In this document: positions 1 through 5,558 of the stretch, one piece after another
Position numbering within the stretch: the first letter of the stretch is position 1
How the letters are laid out: each line of letters begins with the position of its first letter
Source of the DNA: Cyanobacteria bacterium M_surface_7_m2_037
Lineage (GTDB): Bacteria; Cyanobacteriota; Cyanobacteriia; PCC-6307; Cyanobiaceae
NCBI GenBank assembly: GCA_016882585.1
Contig: VGPP01000056.1
Location: 1-9,984 of the forward strand
Length of the DNA: 9,984 nucleotides
Direction: 5' to 3'
Notes under the pieces: model-generated
What the model was told of the DNA's origin: nothing
What the model saw: only the letters and a program-made list of their open reading frames with translations
The model's database searches: none
Program-made: the position numbers and the translations under genes

Positions 1-329
1 CTCGCACTCCCTGGGTGATCACCCCGGGCATGGGGTGGAGCAGCTGCAGGGCGGGCAACAGAAGGGCGATGGGCAACAGGCTTCCGCGGGATGAACGTCC
101 GCGACGCGAATCGGAAGCAAATCTTAAATTGTGACGCGTTGGACCTGTCTGTTGTCTATGCGACCGGTTTGCTGCTCGGTTGCGCGCCGTCAGGAGGCGC
201 AGAGGGGTGCCCAGGGGTCGTCCTCGGCGTGGAATTCATGACACAAAGTCTCCAGCTTGAGCAATCTGCTGGAGAGCAGGGGATTATCTGCGCCAATGGC
301 GCCGTCGTGGCGCCTGTGCTCAGCAACTC
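1..329. other. Gene-poor left flank and porin leader
   Basis: No convincing complete gene is visible. On the minus strand an open frame runs off the left edge; from a TTG at 76 it would read as a hydrophobic, signal-peptide-like stretch, with an in-frame ATG at 29-31. This could be the 5' end of a minus-strand secreted protein, but only about 25 codons are visible and no strong start or Shine-Dalgarno supports it. The plus-strand open frame at 91-339 overlaps the porin start and has no recognisable features. The right part (about 240-329) is probably the untranslated leader of the porin and contains a perfect 8-bp hairpin. I could not pick a confident -35/-10 pair. Confidence 0.4.
249..275 (+). 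promoter_or_regulatory. Hairpin in porin 5' leader
   Basis: The arms TCTCCAGC (249-256) and GCTGGAGA (268-275) are perfect reverse complements around an 11-nt loop, about 54 nt before the porin ATG. No T-run follows, so an attenuator is not obvious. It may be an mRNA-stability or regulatory structure. Function is inference from position only. Confidence 0.35.
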
Positions 330-1352
330 ATGCGCTTGATTCGTTCTCCGTTCTCTGCAGCCGCTGTCCTGGTCGTTCCGGCTGGCCTGAGCCTCAGCCT
401 TGGTGTTTATGCCTCTGAGCGCGGCAGTCTCAGCCTCGATGGCATCGCTCGGTACGGCGTCAGCGCCGACCAGGTGACCTCGATCACCCAGTTCTCCGAT
501 GTGCAGCCCACCGACTGGGCTTATCAGGCGCTGAGCAACTTGATCGAGCGCTACGGCTGTGTGGCCGGCTACCCCAACGGCACCTACCGCGGCAGCCGTG
601 CGATGACCCGCTATGAAGCGGCCGCATTGCTGAACGCCTGCCTCGACCGGATCACCGAAGTGACCGACGAGCTGAAGCGCCTGATGGCCGAGTTCGAAAA
701 GGAACTCGCCGTGCTCAAGGGCCGCGTGGATGGCCTCGAGGCCAAGGTGGGTGAGCTGGAAGCCACTCAGTTCTCTACTACCACCAAGCTCTCGGGTCTG
801 GCCACCTTTGTGGTGGGTGCCAATACCTTCTCGGGCTCAGCCATCAACCGCGGCGCCAATACCGCCAATCGCAACAGCACGTATTCACCAACCTTTGTGC
901 TGCCCAATGCCACCACGTTTAATTACGACGTTCAGCTGACGTTCGATACCAGCTTCACGGGTCGGGATCTGTTGCGCACCAATCTGCGGGCAGGCAACTT
1001 CCGCAGCAGCGTGTTCGGCGGCGAGCCCCATGCACTAGGCCTCTCGGAGCTGGAAATCGCCTTTGAAGAAGATGCAGGCCCCAACATTGTGGGCATCGAC
1101 AAGCTCTTCTATCAATTCCCTGTGGGCCAGTTCACCTTCACCCTGGGTGGTCGTGTTGGCCAGGAAGACATGCTGGCCCTTTGGCCGAGTGTGTATCCCG
1201 CTGACACCATCCTCAACGTGATGACGGTGAATGGTGCCCCCGCCGCTTACAGCAAGAATCTCGGGGCTGGTGCCGGTGCCTGGTGGCAACAGGGTGGTTT
1301 CAGCATCAGTGCAAACTACGTGGCCTCCAACGGTCAGTCGGGCAATCCCTAG
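330..1352 (+). pseudogene. SLH/OprB porin, N-terminal part, ends at in-frame TAG
   Basis: This is the N-terminal 340 residues of a cyanobacterial SLH-domain porin (iron-uptake-porin/Som type), an outer-membrane channel that in this family is tethered to the cell wall through the SLH domain. Residues 1-29 form a signal peptide. Residues about 50-108 form the SLH domain (FSDVQPTDWAYQAL, then a YPNGTY turn and MTRYEAAALLNACLDRI). Residues about 108-146 are a charged heptad-like coiled coil. The OprB-type beta-barrel starts near 150. The frame stops at TAG 1350-1352 in mid-barrel, and the very next codon resumes the same barrel in the same frame to a normal end at 1958. A full-length protein would be about 541 residues, a plausible size for the family. 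The fragment lacks the C-terminal strands and should not form a barrel by itself unless the stop is read through or is a sequencing error. The ATG at 330 was chosen because it directly precedes the signal peptide; no Shine-Dalgarno is evident. Confidence 0.85.
1350..1352 (+). other. In-frame amber codon inside porin
   Basis: The reading ...GNP-TAG-VPVGEG... keeps the frame exactly, with no indel. One C-to-T transition from CAG (Gln) would create this stop. A GTG follows immediately, so reinitiation at 1353 is formally possible but would give a barrel fragment without a signal peptide. Sequencing error, recent null mutation and readthrough are the alternatives. Confidence 0.85.
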
Positions 1353-1958
1353 GTGCCCGTGGGAGAGGGTGGTGGCGGCATCGGCAACAAGTTTTCCGGT
1401 GCGACAGGCAGTGTTCAACTGGCCTATCAGCAGGAGCAGTGGGGCCTGGCAGCGATCTGGAATTATGTTCAGCCTGATACTCAATTCGTTCCAGGCACCA
1501 CGCCGTTCACCCATGGCGCCATTGATCACAACGTGAATGCCAAAACCAATGCGCTGGGCCTGAGCGCCTACTGGCAGCCCTTGGAAAGCGGCTGGTGGCC
1601 TTCGGTGAGCGTTGGCTGGGGCATCAACAGCACCAGCTACAGCATGCCGCAACCTGCGGGCAGTCTGAGCACCAGTCAGTCCTGGATGGTGGGCCTGCAG
1701 TGGACCGATGTGCTCCAGAAAGGGAATGACTTTGGCTTCGCGGTTGCTCAGCCCGTGTTTGCTACCGCGCTCACCGGTGGCGTCACACCCAATGACGGCA
1801 ACTACGTGTGGGAGTGGTGGTACAAGTTCCAGGTGACCGACAAGATCAGCGTCACACCGGCTCTGATCTATCTGAGCCGACCACTGGGGCAACAAACACC
1901 TGCGGGTGAGAGCTTCAGTCAGTTCGGTGGTCTGGTGAAGACGAGCTTCCGCTTCTGA
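1353..1958 (+). pseudogene. SLH/OprB porin, C-terminal part after TAG
   Basis: This is the remaining roughly 201 codons of the porin interrupted just upstream, in the same frame. It reads as alternating aromatic/hydrophobic beta-strands (for example QLAYQQEQWGLAAIW, WWPSVSVGWGI, YVWEWWYKFQVTD, SVTPALIYLSR) and ends FGGLVKTSFRF, with the terminal Phe typical of outer-membrane barrels recognised by the BAM machinery. It has no signal peptide, so translation from the GTG at 1353 would give a cytoplasmic fragment; it is meaningful only as part of the full porin. No second frameshift or stop is present, which argues that the lesion is recent or artefactual. Confidence 0.8.
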
Positions 1959-1994
1959 TCGGAAGCTGGCCGGTGAATCAAGCGATTCGCAGCT

Positions 1995-2025
1995 CTCAGG
2001 CGCCCCTACTGAGGGGCGTTCTGAG
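1995..2025 (+). terminator. Terminator-like hairpin after porin
   Basis: CGCCCCT (2001-2007) and AGGGGCG (2012-2018) pair around a 4-nt loop. After a small internal mismatch, CTCAG (1995-1999) pairs with CTGAG (2021-2025). It lies 37 nt after the porin stop. No proper T-tract follows, so termination strength is uncertain. It also covers the last codons of the small minus-strand gene. Confidence 0.45.
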
Positions 2026-2196
2026 GAGCTGCCGATCCTTGTTGGGAAGCGGGCGCGTGCGAGCTCTGATGCTGTTGGCCAGGGCGTGCCGGTTTGCGAT
2101 AACTACCCGAACCGCCCCGCCGCAGGCCAAGGCGGATGACGTTGTGGTTAGCAAGATCGCAACCAGGGCCAAGTTGATGCTGCGCAGGATCTTCAT
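1996..2196 (-). CDS. Small secreted peptide, paralogue of the 3022-3180 peptide
   Basis: This 66-residue open frame has a typical signal peptide. The N-terminal 25 residues consist of a positive start (MKILR), a hydrophobic core LALVAILLTTTSSALAC and an A-L-A signal peptidase I-type site followed by Cys. The 17-residue core is identical to that of the small gene at 3022-3180, with only 3 synonymous base changes in 51 nt, so the two are recent relatives. The mature part is different: basic (many Arg), without recognisable domain, and its end runs into the hairpin behind the porin. It may therefore be a degenerate copy or one whose tail was replaced. The ATG is at the same relative position in both copies. 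Function unknown. Confidence 0.5.
   Translation of the reverse strand: MKILRSINLALVAILLTTTSSALACGGAVRVVIANRHALANSIRARTRPLPNKDRQLLRTPLSRGA
2121..2196 (-). repeat. Direct repeat, copy 1 (signal-peptide segment)
   Basis: This segment aligns without gaps to 3105-3180. The inner 54 nt (2121-2174 against 3105-3158) differ at 3 positions, while the part nearest the start codon is much more divergent. The segment encodes the shared signal peptide; a weaker match continues just upstream of both ATGs (GAATCAGTGGTGG against GAATTAGTGGTGTG). Confidence 0.8.
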
Positions 2197-2251
2197 GGAA
2201 TCAGTGGTGGTTCGAGGAGGGCTTGGGTGGATGGCCTGAGGTGAACAGGAA

Positions 2252-2271
2252 GGGGCACGCCAAAGTGCCCC
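2252..2271. terminator. GC-rich hairpin after the RTX gene
   Basis: GGGGCAC (2252-2258) and GTGCCCC (2265-2271) form a perfect 7-bp stem, 8 bp with the flanking A-T pair, around a 6-nt loop. It lies 11 nt beyond the RTX stop codon on the minus strand. The minus-strand downstream side reads TTCCTGTTC, a weak T-rich tail. Probably a factor-independent terminator of the RTX gene. Confidence 0.5.
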
Positions 2272-2282
2272 TGCTCAGATCT

Positions 2283-2885
2283 TCAGATGATCCAATTAAA
2301 TTGATTGTTGTTCATCAGGTCAAGAGAAGCTGCACCACTGCCTTGCACAACAGCAACTAGGTCGTCGCCTCTGCTGATTCCAGCCTGGCCATCTTTGTTG
2401 TAGTAGATGGCTGTGGCGATTATGTTCCCAACACGGTAGTTCTTGTCGAGCTCATATTCGCCCATTTCATAGCAGCGCAGGGTGATTTTGTCGCCGTCCT
2501 CAAAGTCTTGAATGCCGGCATAGCTGTTCTTGCCGCCGCCTTTTTTGCCCTTATCCAGGTAGTACACGCCGCCATCGAAATCACCCAGTACAAAGGTGTC
2601 CTCTCCTGCGTCCCCATACAGCGCATCGATCTCATTGCGGCCAGGATTTTTGCCAACAGCATTGACGCCAATCAGGGTGTCGTTGCCGCCCATGCCTTTT
2701 AGGACATCGCTGCCGCCTAATCCGGTGACGACATCTGAAGCTTCAACTCCGATCAAGATGTCGTTAAATCGCGTGCCTGTGGGGTTGGCCTGGTTGAGGC
2801 GCTTGCCCTTGTGCTCGCTGCCTGAGTGGTCTTCGCCTGAGTGACGAGAAGAGCTCAGGATTGGGGCAGACGCAAGGTTGCGCAT
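2283..2885 (-). CDS. RTX-type calcium-binding protein
   Basis: A 200-residue acidic protein with hemolysin-type (RTX) repeats. Residues about 55-73 contain consecutive GGxGxDxLxG-like nonapeptides (GLGGSDVLKG, GMGGNDTLIG), and GDAGEDTF at 91-98 ends the repeat block. In this family such repeats bind Ca2+ in a parallel beta-roll and fold after export by a type I secretion system. No N-terminal signal peptide is visible, consistent with type I export through the C-terminus; the C-terminal part has the usual xDFxxGDKI pattern (QDFEDGDKITL, about 126-136). The N-terminus (about 1-30) is Ser/His/Lys-rich and low in complexity. No catalytic domain is seen, so extracellular surface or matrix roles are guesses. 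The ATG at 2883-2885 lacks a clear Shine-Dalgarno but is preceded by a hairpin. No secretion genes lie in the window. Confidence 0.8.
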   Translation of the reverse strand: MRNLASAPILSSSRHSGEDHSGSEHKGKRLNQANPTGTRFNDILIGVEASDVVTGLGGSDVLKGMGGNDTLIGVNAVGKNPGRNEIDALYGDAGEDTFVLGDFDGGVYYLDKGKKGGGKNSYAGIQDFEDGDKITLRCYEMGEYELDKNYRVGNIIATAIYYNKDGQAGISRGDDLVAVVQGSGAASLDLMNNNQFNWII

Positions 2886-2899
2886 GACGCGGTGCGGAA

Positions 2900-2934
2900 C
2901 AAGTCTCCAGTTTGCATCCGCTTGTGGAGACTTG
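2900..2934. promoter_or_regulatory. Perfect 10-bp inverted repeat upstream of the RTX gene
   Basis: CAAGTCTCCA (2900-2909) and TGGAGACTTG (2925-2934) are exact reverse complements around a 15-nt loop, 14 nt before the RTX ATG. It could be a leader hairpin, an operator, or a terminator for the small-gene operon ending at 3022; no strong T-tract is seen. The arm resembles that of the porin-leader hairpin (both carry AAGTCTCCA). Confidence 0.4.
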
Positions 2935-3021
2935 GTTGAATAATGAAGATTTGCGCGCCTGTTTCAGGTTTTCTTTCGTTTTGGGTGTTGTCTGCTGGGG
3001 ATCAAGGTGTGGCTGTCGAGG

Positions 3022-3180
3022 TCAGCGTTGGTTTTGCTGAGGTTGGCTCGGGGAATGCGTTGATCCTTGCTGCGTGTTTGATTGTTGGGGGCTTTGATGT
3101 TGTTCGCAGGCCAGTGCGGATGACGTTGTGGTCAGCAAGATCGCAACCAGGGCCAAGCTGAAGCGGCGATGGGTGTTCAT
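3022..3180 (-). CDS. Small secreted Gln/Ser-rich peptide
   Basis: A 52-residue protein: a signal peptide (MNTHRRFS, then LALVAILLTTTSSALAC) followed by a 27-residue polar tail rich in Gln, Ser, Pro and Asn. The A-L-A site precedes Cys25. The position just before the Cys fits signal peptidase I; a lipobox reading would be non-canonical. The ATG at 3178-3180 is preferred over an upstream in-frame start because it begins the signal peptide and matches the start of the paralogue at 1996-2196. It begins only 4 bp after the stop of the DUF3721 repeat gene, so it is probably the last gene of a three-gene minus-strand operon. Function unknown. Its location suggests an envelope accessory role in the same metal-related process; that is inference. 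Confidence 0.6.
   Translation of the reverse strand: MNTHRRFSLALVAILLTTTSSALACEQHQSPQQSNTQQGSTHSPSQPQQNQR
3105..3180 (-). repeat. Direct repeat, copy 2 (signal-peptide segment)
   Basis: Ungapped partner of 2121-2196, 984 bp apart in the same orientation. It codes for the common signal peptide; the sequences after the Cys codon are unrelated. Confidence 0.8.
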
Positions 3181-3184
3181 CGAA

Positions 3185-3586
3185 TTAGTGGTGTGTGGAC
3201 GGTTGGCTGGGATGTTCTGAGCAGGGCATCCAGAGATCGCCCATGGCATGCACGCCCTCGCATCCAAGTGCGCGTGCTTTCTCGAGTGCCACCTGCTTGC
3301 TCGGGTAGGCCATCAACTTCTCTTGGGTGGCGCCACTGTTGTGGTGCTGATGTCCGTTGCCAGGACTGATTGACCAGATCCCCATGGCATTGAATCCGGC
3401 CACTACCACGCCCATGCCCACGACGCAGGCATTCACCACGCCCATGCCCACCACGCCGAGGCTGACCGCTCCCATGGGTACTACGCCGATGCTCACCACG
3501 CCCATGGGCACCACGCCGATGGAAATGATGCCCAGAGGGGCAATTCCCACGGCAATCAGTTTGGGCGGTTCACCGCAGCTGGCCAT
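3185..3586 (-). CDS. Glycine period-5 repeat protein with C-terminal DUF3721 domain
   Basis: A 133-residue protein in two parts. Residues about 14-71 are a run of five-residue units of the form V-V-x-(M/I/L)-G (GVVPMGVVSIGVVPMG and so on), very hydrophobic, either membrane-embedded or a small beta-solenoid. After a His-rich linker (HQHH, 79-82), residues about 94-125 match the cyanobacterial DUF3721 pattern: C109-x3-H113-x-M115-x4-M120-x-C122-x2-H125. The same spacing recurs in the next gene upstream. Conserved Cys/His/Met residues suggest soft-metal binding, but no function is established to my knowledge. I chose the ATG at 3584-3586 rather than an upstream in-frame start because it lies 8 nt after the preceding stop and has a GAG-type purine stretch before it. 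It sits in the middle of a tight three-gene set divergent from a MerR regulator. Confidence 0.7.
   Translation of the reverse strand: MASCGEPPKLIAVGIAPLGIISIGVVPMGVVSIGVVPMGAVSLGVVGMGVVNACVVGMGVVVAGFNAMGIWSISPGNGHQHHNSGATQEKLMAYPSKQVALEKARALGCEGVHAMGDLWMPCSEHPSQPSTHH
3377..3547 (-). repeat. Imperfect 15-bp tandem repeats (coding)
   Basis: The plus strand shows recurring CCCATGCCCACCACG-like units that encode the five-residue glycine repeats of the overlapping gene. A 30-bp higher-order period is visible where PMG and SIG units alternate. These are protein-coding repeats, not a CRISPR. Confidence 0.75.
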
Positions 3587-3594
3587 GCTCGATC

Positions 3595-3846
3595 TCAGTG
3601 GTTGTGTTGGGTGGTGCCGCTGGATTGCCCGTGGGTTGTGCAGGGCATCCATTGCTTGCCCATTGGGTGGGCGCCGGTGCAGTTGAAGTGCTTCTCCGCA
3701 GCGGCCTCTGCTTCTTCCTTGGTGGCATACATCGCAGGTACGCCGCCGCTGTTGGTATGGGCGTATGTGCCAAAGGTTGTGCAGGTTGCAACGCTGAGCG
3801 CTCCCGCGAGGGAGGCGGCCAGGTGATGAAGGCGGACGTTGGGCAC
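3595..3846 (-). CDS. Small secreted DUF3721 protein
   Basis: An 83-residue protein starting at a GTG (3844-3846). A hydrophobic N-terminal segment (about 7-27) looks like a signal peptide. A YATKEEAEAAAEKH helix then leads into C56-x3-H60-x-M62-x4-M67-x-C69-x2-H72, with the core GAHPMGKQWMPC. The six Cys/His/Met residues have exactly the spacing seen in the neighbouring repeat protein, and the tail is His-containing (TTQHNH). This is the DUF3721 signature; a periplasmic metal-binding role is inferred from the residues and from the MerR and MerT/MerP-like neighbours. A TTG at 3871-3873 would give a longer protein, but the extra residues do not look like part of a signal peptide. It is probably the first gene of the minus-strand operon, divergent from the MerR gene about 105 bp away. 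Confidence 0.7.
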   Translation of the reverse strand: MPNVRLHHLAASLAGALSVATCTTFGTYAHTNSGGVPAMYATKEEAEAAAEKHFNCTGAHPMGKQWMPCTTHGQSSGTTQHNH

Positions 3847-3876
3847 GGATTTGGCTGAAATGACCGTGGGCAAAGG

Positions 3877-3893
3877 CTAGCTCAAAGCTCTAG
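3877..3893. promoter_or_regulatory. Candidate MerR operator (dyad)
   Basis: In the divergent gap between the DUF3721 operon and the MerR gene, CTAG half-sites (3877-3880 and 3890-3893) flank a core carrying two AGCT blocks. MerR-family regulators bind dyads in long 19-20 bp promoter spacers between divergent genes, which fits the location. Clear -35/-10 elements could not be assigned, so this is a weak call. Confidence 0.25.
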
Positions 3894-3951
3894 TTTTGCG
3901 TGAGTACTGGAGGCTTGATGTCACGGGATCAAGGTTCGGTCGGGCTGGCTA

Positions 3952-4368
3952 GTGTTGGAGCAAATCGTTGAATCTGGAACGCTGCTCGTGGATGCTCCGG
4001 CATTGCGCATTGGTCAAGTGGCCGAGGCGTCGGGTTTGTCAGTGAAAACGGTTCGCTTTTATTGCGATGAAGGTCTGATTGCAACCGTATCGCGCACCCA
4101 AGGTGGCTACCGCCTGTTTCATCCTGTGGTTCTCGACGAGTTGGCCTTGATCCGCTCGATGCGTGCGATGGATGTGCCGCTGCCTGAACTGAAGCGAATT
4201 CTCGATGTACGCCGCTCTGGTTTTTGTAATTGCTCTGCTTTGAAAATGAGTATTCGGGATCGGATCGAATCGATCAATGCAAGGATGGCTGAGCTTGAGT
4301 CAATGCGCAATGAGCTGTCCGGTCTGCTTGGGTCGTGGAAGGATTGTGGTGGCGTGAAGTCATCTTGA
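3952..4368 (+). CDS. MerR-family metal-responsive transcriptional regulator
   Basis: A 138-residue MerR-family activator/repressor. The winged helix-turn-helix is at residues 18-58 (LRIGQVAEASGLSVKTVRFYCDEGLI, then GGYRLF), and a long dimerisation helix lies at about 100-127. Metal-site candidates are C92 and C94 (FCNC) just before the helix and C132 just after it. Aligned by eye to ZntR, C94 falls on ZntR Cys79, the residue that is Ser in the Cu(I) sensor CueR; this favours a divalent-metal sensor (Zn, Cd, Pb or Hg) over a copper(I) one. The GTG at 3952 gives the longest frame; a start nearer the HTH (GTG, codon 13) is possible. It is divergent from the DUF3721 operon and convergent with the barrel/MerT-like pair (27 bp between stops). 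The target promoters are probably these neighbours; that is inference. Confidence 0.85.
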   Translation: MLEQIVESGTLLVDAPALRIGQVAEASGLSVKTVRFYCDEGLIATVSRTQGGYRLFHPVVLDELALIRSMRAMDVPLPELKRILDVRRSGFCNCSALKMSIRDRIESINARMAELESMRNELSGLLGSWKDCGGVKSS

Positions 4369-4395
4369 ATGAAACCCTCTTGCATCCAATGGTTC

Positions 4396-5118
4396 TTAAA
4401 ACGTCGTTGTGATGCCACCGGTGATGGCGCCCAGGCTGCTGTATCCCACATCGAGAACAACTTTGCGGTGGAGCAGTCGCAGTTTGGGAATGATTTCCAC
4501 CTCGTCGATCACGCCAGGCATCGCGCGAACCTGCAGTTCCAGCCAGGGTTGAACTCCTTGATAGCGCGGCGGTGTCAGTCCGACGCCGGTGGTGGCACTG
4601 AGCATGGACCGTTCGACACCTTCAGCCAGAAAGAGCTGGCCTTTGGCTTCAAAGCGAAGTCGTGTGTTTTCAATGTCAAACTGCAGGCCGGGGCGTGCGG
4701 CGATCCGTGTTGCATTCACGCGGTCGTTCGTCCAGCTCTGGTAGGTGCCAACACCTGCAAAGAGCCACAAATTGCTTTGGGCGCGATTCATATTCCAGCG
4801 CTTCAGTAGATGGGTGCTGTCCAGCAGCAGGAAACTTTCCGTGGCGTTGCGCTCGCTGCTGCTGTTGCTGTGGTTGTGATGGCTTTGGTGGCTGCTCCCG
4901 TGGTCGCTCGAGCCAGGAATCAGCTGCGCTGAGATCCCAACGCCCAGCTGGCGCTGCACGGCATGGCTGAACCACGCGCTCGACCAGATGTGATCAAGCT
5001 CCACTCCAACTGTGGTGCTGCCTTGGTAGCTCATCGGCAACGCCAAGCTGGAGTTGGCCGCGATCAGGGGAAGGGCTGCTTGCACGGCGAGGGCAGCAGC
5101 TGCAGCGGCGGCTTTCAT
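4396..5118 (-). CDS. Outer-membrane beta-barrel candidate with His-rich loop
   Basis: A 240-residue exported protein I cannot assign to a named family. Residues 1-26 are an Ala-rich signal peptide. The mature part alternates polar and hydrophobic/aromatic residues and ends TTTF, with the C-terminal Phe expected of an outer-membrane barrel. Residues about 69-91 are a Ser/His/Asn-rich loop with five His (H73, H77, H80, H81, H83), a plausible metal-binding extracellular or periplasmic loop. I chose the ATG at 5116-5118 because it begins the signal peptide and overlaps the stop of the MerT-like gene as ATGA, implying translational coupling. With the MerT-like inner-membrane protein and the MerP-like periplasmic protein next door, it could be the outer-membrane element of a metal transport route; that is inference. 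Confidence 0.65.
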   Translation of the reverse strand: MKAAAAAAALAVQAALPLIAANSSLALPMSYQGSTTVGVELDHIWSSAWFSHAVQRQLGVGISAQLIPGSSDHGSSHQSHHNHSNSSSERNATESFLLLDSTHLLKRWNMNRAQSNLWLFAGVGTYQSWTNDRVNATRIAARPGLQFDIENTRLRFEAKGQLFLAEGVERSMLSATTGVGLTPPRYQGVQPWLELQVRAMPGVIDEVEIIPKLRLLHRKVVLDVGYSSLGAITGGITTTF

Positions 5119-5513
5119 CGCCAGGCCAGCAGCGGAAGCACGAACGCAGCCAGGCTGCCGATCGCGAACAGGCTGCAGGAGAGGGCGTAGAGGGCCTGGG
5201 CCTGGCGGCGCTGGTGGCGGCACCGTTGTGCCTGCAGCGGATTGGTCGGGCAGGGCAGGCGAGCGCTTTGCCGGAGGGCCAGGCCCGCAATCACTAAGGC
5301 TGCCGCCGCCAGGCTAAAGACAACCGCTTTCTGTTCCGAGAGAAGGGCCAACCCTGGCCACCAGCTCAACGCCGTTGCGAGCACGGAACCGGCCCCGAGC
5401 AGAACGAGGAACGCCGGCAGAGCGCAGCACACCAGTGTGCCGGAGCAGAGCACCAGGGCGAAGGCGGCAAGACGGCGTGGTGCTGTCAGCAACGGAGAGC
5501 GAAAGGGCTGCAT
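5115..5513 (-). CDS. MerT-like three-helix membrane transporter
   Basis: A 132-residue hydrophobic protein with the architecture of the mercuric transporter MerT. It has three membrane helices (about 15-45, 62-81, 107-130), vicinal C29-C30 in the first helix (LVCCALPAFLVLLGAG), and a further Cys pair, C88 and C98, in the loop between helices 2 and 3. In MerT the first pair takes Hg2+ from MerP on the periplasmic side and the second passes it to the cytoplasm. Overall identity to classical MerT is low, so the substrate is open (Hg2+ or another thiophilic metal). The ATG at 5511-5513 is the first of the frame; the stop overlaps the next start (ATGA). The start is divergent from the MerP-like gene with a gap of about 45 bp, so the promoters must overlap each other or coding sequence. 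No merA is in the window. Confidence 0.65.
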   Translation of the reverse strand: MQPFRSPLLTAPRRLAAFALVLCSGTLVCCALPAFLVLLGAGSVLATALSWWPGLALLSEQKAVVFSLAAAALVIAGLALRQSARLPCPTNPLQAQRCRHQRRQAQALYALSCSLFAIGSLAAFVLPLLAWR

Positions 5514-5558
5514 TAATGACGCAAGGCGATGCTATGCAGGAAGGGCATCGCCCGAATC

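Noticed and set aside
91..339. 82-codon open frame upstream of the porin
   Set aside because: No recognisable features or Shine-Dalgarno, and it overlaps the porin start; the region is better read as leader.
1035..1895. 286-codon open frame antisense to the porin
   Set aside because: It overlaps clear porin coding sequence, and its translation has no domain, signal or barrel features. Long antisense frames are expected in GC-rich codon-biased genes.
3377..3547. Possible CRISPR-like tandem repeats
   Set aside because: The units are short, contiguous and in frame with a protein repeat; there are no unique spacers.
4369..4809. 146-codon plus-strand open frame after the MerR gene
   Set aside because: Antisense to the barrel candidate, which has a signal peptide, barrel-like C-terminus and coupling to the MerT-like gene.
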